The notes below the pieces were generated by a model. It was not told the origin of the DNA. It saw nothing but the letters and a program-made list of their open reading frames with translations, and did not search any database. This document shows positions 24,000 to 37,204 of a stretch of 64,000 bases of DNA, piece after piece; position 1 is the stretch's first letter; every line of letters starts with the position of its first letter. Both the position numbers and the translations under genes were made by a program. Source of the stretch: Phallusia mammillata (taxonomy: Eukaryota; Chordata; Ascidiacea; Phlebobranchia; Ascidiidae); assembly GCA_003260075.1 (NCBI GenBank), contig QLIY01000294.1, positions 103,576-167,575 on the forward strand, given 5' to 3'.

Positions 24000-24140
24000 A
24001 TAGGCCTGTCAATTAAACGTGCACGCCGAAACGGGGTTCTCAAAAACAATTCGGTTTTGGGCCGGGTTTTTGGCTTGTACAGCCGGGTTCGGGCTGAATT
24101 CGGGCCGGGTTCGAGCTCCGATTTAAGGCCCGTTTACTTC
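24000..24140. repeat. GGGCC-rich repeat, related to 755 and 29273 elements
   Basis: Dense in CGGGTTCGGGC-type words in an otherwise AT-rich area, ending AGGCCCGTTTACTTCTCTG, similar to the right termini of the other two copies. The left end is not defined. It lies in an intron of the CUB array. Confidence 0.45.
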
Positions 24141-24623
24141 TCTGGTGATGCTTATTATCAAAATTTGAGAGTTACAGCGCAAATTGTGAATTAATGAGAG
24201 TGACAAGATGCCACTGCAACACCCTTATTACTTCATGGCTTTCAATGCGTTTTGAAATCAAACCAAAATGAGGTTGTTTCTTACCGCCTTGTACCCAGAG
24301 CTGGACACTGGTAGCAGTTTCGTTGGTCTTGCAGTAAAAGAAAATGCTTGGAGAATCGTACGTTACCACAGGGCCAGATAATGCTCCGCCACCGATGAGT
24401 TGGCCAATGTAAGGTGCATTTTCATCAGTCCCTGCATATGCCTAATTACAAAAAGTGATTAACAAAACAAAACAACAGATAAAAACCATTTGGACACTTT
24501 ACCTGGAAGTTTGAAAGGTGTTTCAAATACTAATGTGTAAAACGTTACTTTTGCGTCACAATGTTACTTTTATTTTCATTGTTATAACGATGAGACATAC
24601 GCCAAGTGTGCTATTGGTTAGAC

Positions 24624-24959
24624 CAGTAAATCTTAACCAGGGCCCTCCAGTGGGGCCACGAGCTGTATTCCTGGGGTGTGGACATGGGTGTTGGCTCACT
24701 ATAAATATCTACTATAAGTCAATGAGCTATTTTCTTCCACAAAGCTTAAAATTAGGTGTTTACAAATGATTTGATTTCATAATTTAATCAAATACTTCGA
24801 AAACTATTTGTTAATAGTGAGGTTCATTTTTAGCAAACAAAAAGTATGCAGATAGATCATTGACTTTTGCGTTTGCCACATGCATTTTAGGCAGGAGGTC
24901 GCAGGTCTTACATGGTTACTTTCTGGGGGCCACGGTGCATGAAAGGTTGAGAATCACTG
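24624..24959. mobile_element. hAT-type MITE in an intron of the CUB array
   Basis: The left end CAGTAAATCTTAACCAGGGC and the right end GAAAGGTTGAGAATCACTG are imperfect inverted repeats. The flanking 8-mers GGTTAGAC (24616-24623) and AGTTAGAC (24960-24967) match at seven of eight positions. Confidence 0.65.
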
Positions 24960-27900
24960 AGTTAGACAAGTATTCTGCATGCTAGTTTAAAGTTCTTTGT
25001 GCGTGTTATTGACAAAGCTATCCGAAGAATCTTTTCTGAATAACGTTCTGAGCAAGACTAAGCTATTGAAAAAGCACACCGAAAGACACGAAATGCGAGT
25101 TTAAACGATTTGCTTTTGGTACAAGCTTATAAGCTTACCTTGCAGTAGTCTTTGTCATCGAGACCTTGTGTGCGAAATTGGCCCACTACGCCCGTTGTTT
25201 GAGGTCTATTGAGAGTAAAAACCCTTTGATATCTGTCGCACTCCGCGAGTAAATCATCCGACAAAGAAAAGTCTGCATCACTTACAATAGGCGGGTCAGC
25301 ACATATCGTTGTTTCTACAAACAAAAACACTTTACAAGAAGACCCATCAGCATTAGTCGATAAGACTCTCGATCTCGAAGAGTCATTTTTTACCGATTTG
25401 AAGTTCTAAACAACTTGAAACAGTATGTGTAAAACAGTACCCAAAATCCCCAAGGATGACAAATGCTTCAATAACGATTGTAATAAAACACCATCAAAAT
25501 CCAGAAAAACGTAAGTTACATTAAGGTGTGTACTTGACAATGAATCGAAAATGGAAACACATGAGAGAAAGTTATCTATATCAGTAGATTGTTTATCGTA
25601 ATTGCATTTACGTTTGTTGACAAAAAAAAACGTTATAACCACGACGGTTACTCGGAAAGAGCCAAAGAAACATTTTACATGTACAATTTCTTAGGTACAC
25701 AATTCAAGGTTTCAAAAATCCTAACCAGAAAGAAAGTTGCCTGATTAAAACAACACGTGGTCACAAAGACTCCCCGTCCCTATTTTTGGCCAAAAACAGA
25801 ATAAATAACTAGTTGAAAAATAAGTCAATGAATGTCTGAAGCAAAGAATGATACTTTGTTTTCTAAATTTCGTTGGATAATGCATTTTGCAAGTATGATT
25901 TACGATAAAAAGACTCCAAAATTTGCGAACCCTCCTATAGGACACACTTGTGACACCATCTTTTTTTTATCACGTTTGTCTAGGCTGTGCAATTCATTGC
26001 CCAATACGATTTTCGAAAACGAATTTGTAAAAAATTAAAATAGTAAAAAAATGTTGTTAAAAATAGGTAGAAATTGCAAATGAAATTCAAATACTGGTTA
26101 AAGTAATGGAAGTGACTTTTATCACGCAATCGACGTTCCCGATATATTGACAAATATACTGTATCATCTTTACATAAAACTCGGATTTGGCATAAATAGT
26201 TCAAAATATGCAATTGTCCGGATTGGGCAATTTAGAGGAGTGAGATTAACCGGTCGATGTTTTTAGCAAATGTAAGACATGTGACCAACGTTCCCCTCGC
26301 AATAATTTTTTAGATTATTCGGAATTGTGCGCATATTTAAACCTTTTTTCGCATGTACACACTCGGTACAAGGTGGCATGTCATCAACCTGAATATTTTT
26401 TTAAGCAGAGGCAAATTTTTAAATCGCCGCCATAGATCGACACAGACATGACTAATTAACTGATAAAGTAATTTTAATCAAAATATAAAATAACATAAAA
26501 TATACCTGTTTCGTCAAAGTTTTCTATTCTGACACTGAATCCGAAAGAAATTGAGGAAAAATCGGTGGTCATAAACATTCGAGCAAACTCGTTGCATAAA
26601 AGTAATAGAAAGCTAAAATGGCCTTTGTATTGTTTCTTGTAAGATTTTTATGCAGATCGCATGTCTCTGCAAGGTGATGCTTAATTTCCAATCTACTGTA
26701 CGAAGCTTTTACTTGTAACTTACTAATACATGCCTTATTCAAAGTAGCATAACATACTGTCTGTTGAATGTTTAGTTAAAACATGAGCGCTACGGCGCAA
26801 TTAGTAAATTAATGCACGTGACGAGATTTCACAGCAACAATCTATCATAGTGACAATAACGGGTACCCACCCCGCCTCAAGGCCTTCAAAGTGTATTTAA
26901 ATCAAAGAATTTTTATCTTACCGCCCTGAACTTTGAGCTCGACACTCGTTGTAGTTTTGTTTGTCTTGCAGTCGAAGAAAATGCTTGGAGAATTGTACGC
27001 AACCACAGGACCAGATAAAGTCCCATCGCCGATTAGTTCTCCGATGTATGGTGCATTTACGTCTGTCCCTGCGTATGCCTAATCACAAAAAGTAATTAAC
27101 AAAATAAAACAATAGAAAATAAACAATTGGACACTTTGTTAAAAATGTGTTGCGAAGACAAATGTGTAAAACGTTTCGTTTGCATGGCAACAACACTTTC
27201 ATTTTCATTATTACTACAATCAGACATACGCCTGTATGCAAACAGATACTGCTATTCTGTATGCTAATTTAAGTTTTTAAATGCTCATGTTAATGACACA
27301 GCTCTCCGAAGAATATATGCTAAACAACGTTCTGAGCAAGACTAAGCTATTGGAATTATAAACCAAACTTATCTGTTACTTGGGCAATCTATAGTGGATT
27401 ACGAAAAAAACTTTTTTTCTCCTTTTTTACCACATATAAGGACACCAAATGCGTTGATTTAAAGCTTGCTTTTGCTACAAACGTTTAAGGTTACCTTACA
27501 ATAGTCGTTATCATCGAGGCCGTTTGTAAGAAATTGGCCAACTACGCCCGTTGTTTGAGGTCTATTGAGAGTGATATTCCTCTGATATCTGTCCACTCCG
27601 CGAGTATATCATCCGACAAATAAAAGTCTGTATCACTTATAATAGGCAGGTCGGCACATATTGTTGTTTCTGGAAACAAAACACAAACACACTTTAACAG
27701 ACCCGACCGCATTGTGCAACAAGACTACCAAGTATCGAAGAATCATTTATAAAAATTCAAAATTTGTAACTCAAAGGAGCCCACGATCTCGAAGTATCTA
27801 AAAAGATTTCATATAAATTATCACAAAACACCATTAAAATCCAGAAAAAAAACATTAAAGTATTTCCTTAACATTGAATCAAAAGAGGTACAGACAAGTA

Positions 27901-29272
27901 AAAATTATCATTCAAGTAAAATATTGTTTATCGTAATTGCATCAACGTTTACAGATCAAAACGCTGTATACCCGACGGTTTCTCAGAATGAGCCAAAAAA
28001 AATTTTTTTACAAATGCAAAACAAGCAAAATTTACAATTTCTTCGTCCAAATGGCGTTATAAACTCAGCGACCACAGAGACGCCTCATCTTTATTTTTAG
28101 CCCAAAACAGAATAAATAACTACTTAAAAGTAAGTCAATAGCTGTCTTAAGCAAAGAACGATACTTGTTTTGTAACTGTTATTGAATGGTGCAATTTGCA
28201 AGTCAATGTGTAAGGCCCCGTCACCCACGCAAATGTCAACGCCACCATCCTCGGTGTCTCCCACCCCATGCATGTGCACTTTTAACTGCTAGCACTGGAC
28301 GTTGGTGGCAGCTTATAAACGTTCACGATTTGATTGTCACGGACGTAGGTGCGGACCTATTCGATCTCCAATGATGTTAGAGATTGACCCTCAAGCAACC
28401 AGCTCATGTTACAACTCAAGCAGATCAGACTAAAAGCATCTTGTCACCTGGGCCAACAACGCTAATCCCACCCTACTTTACCATCCAAAGGATGACTGCA
28501 CCTGCAGGTTCCAAGTCGTCCATGGAATACCGAAACCCATTCTGGCAAATGACAGTGGTTTGCCACTTTCGGAGCAACGCGTGTTGGCGAAATTTTCCAG
28601 CTCTCAACACCAATCGTCATTGATTACTACAGGCATTTGCGTAACGTCAGTCACGAGCAAGCATGCAAATCGATCTTTTCCAAGGCTGACTGGAACGCTT
28701 CTGCTTAATTATTAGCGCTGAAGCTCATAAACTTTCATTTTCGACACCAGCTTGAACCAGGCAAACCAGGGTTTCTGAAATCTTCTTATAGGAGCCAAAA
28801 AGCAGAACTATATGCTGTGTCAAGAGACACGTTTTACAGCGTCTTCCTTGCCGAGCCTCCGGGTACCGAGACAGATGCATCTGCTACATTACTGCGATCC
28901 TATTTTAATGAACAACGACGCCATCGCTGGGCAAAAGCGGAGTCCATTGACTTCACACATTCAAGTCGAAAAGCATGAAGCACTATTAATAGGCTTACTG
29001 ATAGGTCGGCAACTGCCCCGGCAAAGTGTCCCGTTACCGTCAACGCCATCGTTTGGCAAAAAAACGGAAGCTTTACAGCATCGGGGGGGGGGTTCGGCAA
29101 CTGCCCCGGCAAAGTGTCCCATTACCGTCAACGCCATCGCTTGGCAAAAAAAACGGAAGCTTTACAGCATCAATCCGCCAGTCATTGCGACTCGTGACCA
29201 AGGAAGTATAAGACTTACGAAGGGCCAGTGGACCAGACGTAAACCTGTTTGGAGTCTTCACTCTTGTACAAC

Positions 29273-29615
29273 CAGGGTTGCAAGTCGGGCCGGACTTTTT
29301 GGGCTGGGTTCGGGCTTTAGTTTTTGTAACAAACGGGCATAATTTGGGCCTGATCCGTAATGTTTTTAAATGTAAGTTTAAATTACCAAGCAGGTACTTA
29401 GTTGCTGGATATAACCTAATGTTCAACAACTCTAAAACGTCTTTTTAGGGCTTTAGGCCATTGTCTACTATTGTGCATTGTGTATGTCTTCTTTATTACA
29501 GGCTTGTCAATCAAACTTTCGGGGCTAAACGGGCTTCTTCAAAACGATTCGGGTTCGGGCCACGTTTACATACTTTTAGGTTCGGACTCAAATTTCAGGC
29601 CCGCTTACAATTCTG
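29273..29615. mobile_element. hAT-type MITE inserted into the Jockey-like LINE
   Basis: Left end CAGGGTTGCAAGTCGGGCC, right end GGCCCGCTTACAATTCTG; the termini are imperfect inverted repeats of the type seen at 755-922. Flanks TGTACAAC (29265-29272) and TGCAGAAC (29616-29623) match at six of eight. The LINE reading resumes on the other side, showing this is a later insertion. Confidence 0.6.
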
Positions 29616-30092
29616 TGCAGAACTCTCTGCGGCCCTCCAATATCTGAAGCTCAGGGAAGCTTAGGGCCCGGATGACCTTTGCCCAGAGTTTTTGCTTCAT
29701 TCCGGGAAGGCGCTAAAATTCTGGTTTTGAAAAATCCTACTTTTGTAAAAACCTGCTTGCGTCAGCTTAAGATATCGAAAATCTGGAGAAAAGTTACAGT
29801 GGTCGCAATCCCAAAGCCAAACAAATTTTGGATGAAGAAAAGAGCTACTGCCCTCTTTGAGCGTTTGAGCCAGTCGCCCCCGGGAGAAGGGAGGTTTTAG
29901 ACGCGGGAAGATCCAATGCGGAACAAGCCACCCTACCCGGTCTTGAGAAAAGCTTTCAAGCAAAACAGAAGGTTTTATTGTTTAATACGAGTATATAAAT
30001 CGACAGAAAAAATCCGACAGGTAAATCACATCTGTCCTTCACGAGCACCAACCACAGCTTCACGTGCATCAGCCCCGCCGCGTCGAGAAACG

Positions 30093-30160
<68 letters not shown>

Positions 30161-30375
30161 AACGTAATAATTATGTAACACAAGCACATGGTTATAATGA
30201 TTATTGAGCTTGTCCACAACCGCAGCTTTGATCTTTAAGAATGGCAACAGTCAGCAAAGCAGATTACCCAAGCTCTGCAACGGCGAGCCCCAGGGGGATC
30301 TGTTTTGGCTCCTCTCCTATGCAACATCTACACCAGTGACCTACCTACTACAGTCTGCAAGAAGTAAGTTTATGC

Positions 30376-30419
30376 CAGGGGTGTCCAACACGTGGCACGC
30401 GTGCCAAAAGTGGCACGCA

Positions 30420-30517
<98 letters not shown>

Positions 30518-30734
30518 TTAAGTTGTTCGTTTTTTGACAAAACGTATGCCCCGTTGCAAACTATTTGTATCTTGTGTCGCATAAACATAATAAAAGGTTT
30601 TTGGAGTATCATAAATTGAGCCCGTCACGTTAGGACGTTTAAGAAATGGTATGGAAAAAGTACCAAACAGTGGCACGCGAGTATATTCTAAAACAAAATT
30701 TGGCACGGCGGTGTGTTCGAGTTGGACACCCCTG
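30376..30734. mobile_element. hAT MITE with perfect 15-bp TIR and 8-bp TSD, inside LINE
   Basis: CAGGGGTGTCCAAC at the left and GTTGGACACCCCTG at the right are perfect inverted repeats, and GTTTATGC flanks both ends (30368-30375 and 30735-30742). Removing the element and one duplication restores the reverse-transcriptase reading into the YANDLA block. The interior contains a 95-base poly-G run (30422-30516), which is most likely not part of the element. Confidence 0.85.
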
Positions 30735-31310
30735 GTTTATGCCAATGACTTGGCTATTATGCATACTGACAATGACTGGGCACACGTCTTGTCAGGATAC
30801 CTCCAGATGTGGTGGCAAAAGCTTAACGGGATTAGAACGGTATTCTCCATCTTGATAAGAAGGAAGTTAAACGCGGACATCCTTGTCCTTGTGTACACCC
30901 AGCCGATTACTGTGCTCCTGTGTGGGGCCGAATGACCCAAAATCATCGAGAAGTGCATCATGCTCATCGATTAGATAAACGCTCAAAAGAAAGATGAGCG
31001 GGAAAGCACTGCCGCCCCACTCCATACTATTGCCCCGACCCATCCAACAAACCAACAGGATTCGGCCTGTCTCGGCGTGAGTACCTGGCGGCCTTGGATA
31101 ACGAGACAGTCCGCTGACTTCTCGACAACTGCCTTGAAATTTTCAACGGTGGGCAACATCGTCCAACAGAAATAAGAGGTAGCCGATACCAGACACCATG
31201 TGCAGTAATGGCAATCGTCCGATACTTCGGCGGTATAGGACGAAATACCGATAGTTTTGAAAACGAGCAAAACTTGATTCAGCCTGTCCTTTATGCCATA
31301 CAGTAATAAT

Positions 31311-32440
31311 GGCAAAAGTGATTTAGAGAGTTTTGACTCAGTCGCCATTCCTCTTTTTTGTTATCACGTGTTTCTAAAGTTTGCAATTTATAGACGATTT
31401 TTTGCGACAAGTTTGTTACGTTTTCGACAGTTTGACACAAACGCTGTGTCTATTTCACCCGAAACACAAGGTTGCAGTTTATCGTATCCTTGATTTAAGA
31501 TCTTTGCAATTTTACCGTTATGCAATTTAGTGGTGTGAGATAAAGAGAAACAATTTTGTTGAAAAATGTTGGGTTAACACTGTTAATTGGCATGTACCTT
31601 TTTCGTGACTTTTTATACACCTGTTTTCCTAAAGCGTGGAACCAAACAACCGTAAAGCGACCACAGGTTAAAAATGCCACGCTTTGTTGCCTAGCGCCTG
31701 CGGTTACCCAACTCGAGATAAAGTACAAACCAAGATATATGTAAAAAAGAAACATATAACCACGAATAAGACTTGAAAGGACCGAGTTTAGCACGCGCCC
31801 GGTCACCTTCCGCGTAGACCAACTTGACCCTATTGGAGTACTTAAAACAACCTAACCCCTTTATTGCATTCTCGTCTGCGTCGCCCGACTCGCAGGATCC
31901 GATCGTCGCAAAGGGAGTATTACTCCAGTCAATAGAAGTGCCCTAAACGGATTTATCAGTGTCCTTGATATGCCAGATATCGCGGATCCGGAGCCTACAC
32001 AGCCAGCCCAACGAGCGACGAGTTTCTACAGTCCCGTGCTGGACATACCTTCTCGGGAGAGCTTGATTTTACTTTTACTGGAGCGAGGAAATCGTCAACC
32101 GCTACAATCATTGCCCGAGTAATACCGCCGTTAGGATGTATCAGAAGGTTTTTTTCGTGGCTGATAAGTGATAACCCCTATCGTATCACGTGAATGTAAT
32201 ACGTGCTACCAACCCCTCCACGCCCTACTTTCGCATGTTCACACATCACACTCACACTGACCAATGGGGCATATTAGTGACATCATGTCACAGACATGTC
32301 ATCACCCTGAGTCTTTTATTAGTAGAGCAAAGTTAGAGAATCGCAGTTGTAACTAACTAACTTATATAATAACTTAACTATAAGATTATATAAACCATTC
32401 TAACTTATATAATCTCATTAAAAAATAACATAAAAAGTAC
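31311..32440. other. Intron stretch without recognisable features
   Basis: Between the LINE 3' end and the CUB-b exon. 31840-32060 is more GC-rich than its neighbours but has no open frame with a domain. Nothing else seen. Confidence 0.4.
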
Positions 32441-34644
32441 CTGTGCCGTCAATTTCCTCAATCGTGACACTAAATCCAGACGCCAGCGTGGCAAAATCGG
32501 TGGTCATTATCATTCGAAAACTTGAACCATTCGTAACAAAGTGCTCAGGTTGATGTCCGGAAATTTTCAACTTTGGTGATATTGGGTCATCGGAAATCAC
32601 CTTAAAATGTTCGGAGAAAAATATGGTCAAATCTCGACCGCAGATGCAAATGCTATAAATATATATAGGTTATTTAAACGGATCAGCTGAACGTTGAAAA
32701 TCAAACTGGTTAGCCTCAAGGTCAATCAAATAAAAAAATCAGCAGAGTAAACAATATGATAAAAATAATATCATCATGGCCCGAAACTTGCCTGTTAAAG
32801 TACATTCCCATAAAAGTTTCACTTAGGACAAAAATGTGTTTAAAGAGGCAATGTACATTATGTTTTTGTATCGAAACGAGATAGTTGTCTGATTCGTAAA
32901 GTGTTCTTGGTTCACGTTTTATGCGAATTCAATTTCAATCCCATGCATGCTATATAGCTGCGCTTCTCGTAAACGCGGAAAAAACACTTACGTAGACAAA
33001 ATCGAAATCTGGTTCCATTCCAAACGGATCAAAGTTAAATTCAAATTGACCAGGTTCGTTGGCTGTAAACTCCCATATACAAACAGCATTATGGTTATAT
33101 GGTGCAGGATAATTTGGTGACGTGATTGTAACAGGTAGACTGGGAATAGTCATAACTCCACACAGGCCGAGACTCACTAAATCACAGTAAATGAGGAGTA
33201 TAACATTTCCATACCAAATCACTTACATCATAAAATTGGTAGCTTTACCACTCCAGTAATCTGACGTTATAGCTACTCTGGCGTAACCAAGGCTGTCATA
33301 ATTGGCGGTAAAATCCCATAGGTAACAATGCGTAAGATTTCGTAAAACTTTGCGCCGATCACGTCATTTTGTCTGTTTTGTGTTTTGAGCAGAGTTTTAG
33401 TAGTCGCAGTTTGTGACAAAACTAATTTTGTTTTGGAAATATTTATCTGTTGACATAACAGCGTATTATTTGCATCCGATTGAAAATGTAAGGGTCAGAC
33501 AGGCCAGATTGAACCGCAAGAACTGTTACCGGACAAAATTCCATTAGATTTGTCAATTGACGACACATCGCATATGGTCAGTGGTGAGCACTAACCACAG
33601 GTCAGTGATTTAATGTACGTTCCTTAACTTTTGAAAGATGGCCTCGATTAGCCCAAGCCCGAGTAACTGCATATCAATGGTAACACTTTACATTACAGGA
33701 GATGCTCGAAAGCAACATTCTCATCGTCGTAAAGAATTGTCCTCGGGACACACGGACTATCTATGATTCTATGGGATCACAGGAAACGTTACATGGAACC
33801 GCGCTGGGATTTTTCGTTTAGGCGGGTTGTACAACGGGATAAAACTAATCTCAACTATTTAATTCAGTGCTGCGCTGGTGAAGCCGAGCAATGATATTGC
33901 TTTGTTCGTTTGTGGGCGGTTGTGAATACCACAAGGTTTGAAAAATCTTGCATGATTATTATGGTCGGCGGTTTTGTTTGTAATTAATTACAAAGCCGAA
34001 AGATTTACGAGATACGGTCCTTTTAACAGCATGTTGTTAGCTTTCAAGACACGCAGTTTAGCAAGAATGTACGCGGAAGAGAGCATTGTACATCAAAATT
34101 AGCAGAGACAACAGTTATAATGTGTAAACCTTTTAGTCCCCCCAAAAAATTGTGAAAACGGCTGTAGGTTAGGCTACTGACGCTAAATTTCCGGACATTA
34201 TAAATGTTTTCAAACTGTCGGTTTCATGTTAAGTTAAAATATAAAATTGATTTCAAAAGGGCATGGGAATTGCAGTACAAATCGTGAATTAATTCACATG
34301 ACGACATGCCTTAGCAACAATTTGTCACAGTGGTATGAATGGGCACAATAGTTTCAAGGCTTTCAACTCGAATTAAATGAAACAAATTGAATTTTGATCT
34401 TACCCCCTTATATCCTGAGCCGGACACTCGAGGTAGTTCTGCTTGTCTTGCAGTCGAAGTAAATGCTTGGAGAATCGTACGTAAACACAGGACCAGATAA
34501 AGTTCCGTCGCCGATTAGTTCTCCGATGTATGGTGCATTTACGTCGGTCCCTGCGTATCCCTAATCAGAAAGCTTTACCGTAAAAAAAATACGTTAAAAT
34601 TTAAACGGTGTTGCATTTGCTTTTTTTTAGTTGTAGAGGCCCCT

Positions 34645-34646
<2 letters not shown>

Positions 34647-34714
<68 letters not shown>
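34647..34714 (+). repeat. 68-base poly-G run
   Basis: Continuous G, bounded by CCCCTCC and CCTCAACGAA. Same class as the 66-base (30094-30159) and 95-base (30422-30516) poly-G runs and the 87-base (53692-53778) and 95-base (63106-63200) poly-C runs. Likely an assembly artefact. Confidence 0.8.
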
Positions 34715-34716
<2 letters not shown>

Positions 34717-37204
34717 TCAACGAAGTGACGACCGACCGACAAAAACAATGATGGTAACTATTGTCGTCTCCTGATTAAAATAAAGATGAAATACAGGCGA
34801 CGAAAAATGAGAATACTTAAAATTTCAAACGAAATACGGGCTAGTCAAAACAACCAAAACAATACAAAATACATCGCACGTCGCGAAAGAAAACTGGTTG
34901 GTGCTGTAAAAAAGGGAACACAAATAATCAACATCGTTAGCAGGCAGGTACAATACTCTTTTTAACTGTTTTCACTGGAAAAAAACGTTGTGTAACAATA
35001 CGAGTAATGACCTTCTTGCTTTGTGCTACGTAAATTTTTAAAAAAATTGTGCCAAATTTTTTTTAATTGCTGTTTCATTTTATTTTTGGGGGGGGGGGGC
35101 TGTTTGTGCTACGTAAATTTAAAAAAAAATTGTGCCAAATTTTTTTTAATTGCTGTTTCATTTTATTTTTGTTCAAAATAAATTAAGTAGTTTTTGAAAA
35201 GGACAAAAATTGTAGCTGTAAATTTCTTTGCAAAAGCGGATTTTTGGTTAGGTGTGAATTGAAGAGTCGAGTTTTTGTTTTACTATTTGCAGACGCCATA
35301 TTGCAGTGGGTTTTATCACTAGTATCGATAGTTTCGGATCGAAGTGGTTGTTTTTAGATTGGCAGAGGGGTCGAATGGAATTTGAAATTTTTTGAGGAGC
35401 AAATCTGTTAGGTAAGTTGTGATTAATTTCGGTATTGGCCAAAAAATTATTAGGTGTTCAACATTGTTATTTTTACAGAATTTACAGTATATTTTCAGGG
35501 AATTATCATTTCGTAAACGCGAGAGTCCTGTTTGTCTACAGAAGTCTCTCCATTAAAAAGCCTTATGGATACCTAGGAAGGTGACCGCATTGTCGTTCAA
35601 AATGGTTAAAAACGTATCTTATCCGCTTTTTGAGGAGTAAGACACTTTTCCAAGTGAAATCGTTAAGATGCGATGGGGTACTATTTATTTATTTCGCTTT
35701 ATTAAGCTCGTAAAAAATGTCGAAGTTTCACCTTTTGCCAGTTGAAATCGTGGTTTTGTTCAATTAGATTTAGATATGTTACGTAGATCTTTTGCCAGTA
35801 ATTTTTCCAGGTAAATTGTGTCAAGTTTTGTTTCCAAGTGAGAGACTTTAACGCCGCCTTTTTGCAAGTTCGGTTTTTGTCGGTTTAATTGTTCGATTTT
35901 TCGAGGAAGCCAATAAATGGAAAATAATATATTTTAGTTGTTTAATGTGGGTAGGAAACGGTTTAACACCACGTGCGAAAAAAATGATTTTAGGATAAAT
36001 TGGCAATCATTTCGGCAAATAAATGTTTTCGCAAGGAAAAGGTGAAGGTTTGTGTTTCAGTTGTCTAATTACTCGATTCCAGTTTTCGTTTGGGTCAAAG
36101 TTGTATTTACATTTTACACCTAGTATTTTGGCGCAGGTCAATGTATTCCGGGTATATAAGTGTTACGTCTTTTTGGAAGTTACGTGAGACGGCAATAATT
36201 TTAGTTTTTTTCTTTGTTGATTTTCTACCCGCTTGCATTTTAGTAACGTTTCATCAAATTAAAAATTGCATGCATAAAAAAACTTGTATGTATATTGTAT
36301 AAAAAATGTAATAAGATATTCTTCATTTGAAATTTAAAAAGTAGGGTCATCGGCGCATTGTTGGATTTTTGTTTGAATGGTGCCAATTTTTAAACATGCT
36401 TATGTATGAATCATTGTGTTTTGCTCTTATTATTGATTCGGCAACGGCCACGTAGAGAAGCATTGACGTTATATCCCTGTCGTACACCTCTGTATATTTT
36501 CATTCTTTCTGTTAATATTCCATTTACATTTAAGGTGCTATTTACTTCGTTTTGTAAGATTTTAATCCATTGGTGCCAAAAGCCTTTTCAGTATCGATCA
36601 TTACTAACGCAAGTGGGACTGTTTTTCTTTACTAAATTCTATTGCGCTTTTGATATTGTCTGCATCAAGCATCTTTCTTCTTAGGGACAGGTTTAACTAG
36701 AGCATTTCGAAGCGATGCAGGTAGTTTTTGTGCAAAAAATATGTTGTAGACTAGCTCAATAAAATGTTCTTTTTTAATTTTTTAATTTTTAAATAAAAAT
36801 GTAGATAAAGTTCTACAGAGCGGAAGAGTTTTTGTTCATTAGGTCAATTGAAGTTTCAAGTGTTATTAGGAGTCGATTGGGTTAGGGTGGGATGATTTAA
36901 TTTGAGATAAAAAGAAATTTTGGTCAGTATCGTTAGTAATCTTAGGTTTTTTCTTTAAGTTAGAGTAGAAAAGGTGGACGTCGTCGGGGGGGGGGGGAAG
37001 TTTCAAGTGTTATTAGGAGTCGATTGGGTTAGGTTGGGATGATTTAATTTGAGATTTGAGAGAAATTTTGGTCAGTATCGTTAGCAATCTTAGGTTTTTT
37101 CTTTAAGTTAGAGTAGAAAAGGTGGACGTCGTCTAAGATTTAATCCGCATCGCTTTCAAGTTGATTATTTATTTTGATTATTGAGCGTATACTACAGTTT
37201 TCTT

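Larger units (their letters stand above)
28380..31310 (+). mobile_element. Jockey-like non-LTR retrotransposon, decayed
   Basis: Fragments of one ORF2-type protein appear in the expected order on the plus strand. Endonuclease region: YHPKDDCTCRFQVVHG near 28470. Linker with SRKAW.TINRLT.RS.TAP.KCPVT.NAI near 28960-29060, duplicated around a poly-G run near 29083. Start of reverse transcriptase: LKLREA.GPDDLCPE near 29650, then CLRQLKISKIWRKVTVVAIPKPNK near 29755-29825 (cited by its first 20 residues as a block). Then GNGQQSRL-like, PGGSVLAPLLCNIYTSDLP near 30286, and YANDLAIMH near 30737 in place of the active YADD. The tail shows PADYCAPVWGRM and LSRREYLAALDNETV. Several frameshifts and stops, including TAA just before the YANDLA block, make it inactive. 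Poly-G of 66 bases (30094-30159) replaces part of the reverse transcriptase. Confidence 0.8.

Noticed and set aside
30094-30516. Long poly-G tracts giving polyglycine or polyproline open frames
   Set aside because: The frames exist only because of uninterrupted homopolymers that interrupt known transposon sequence; they are not coding and are probably assembly artefacts.
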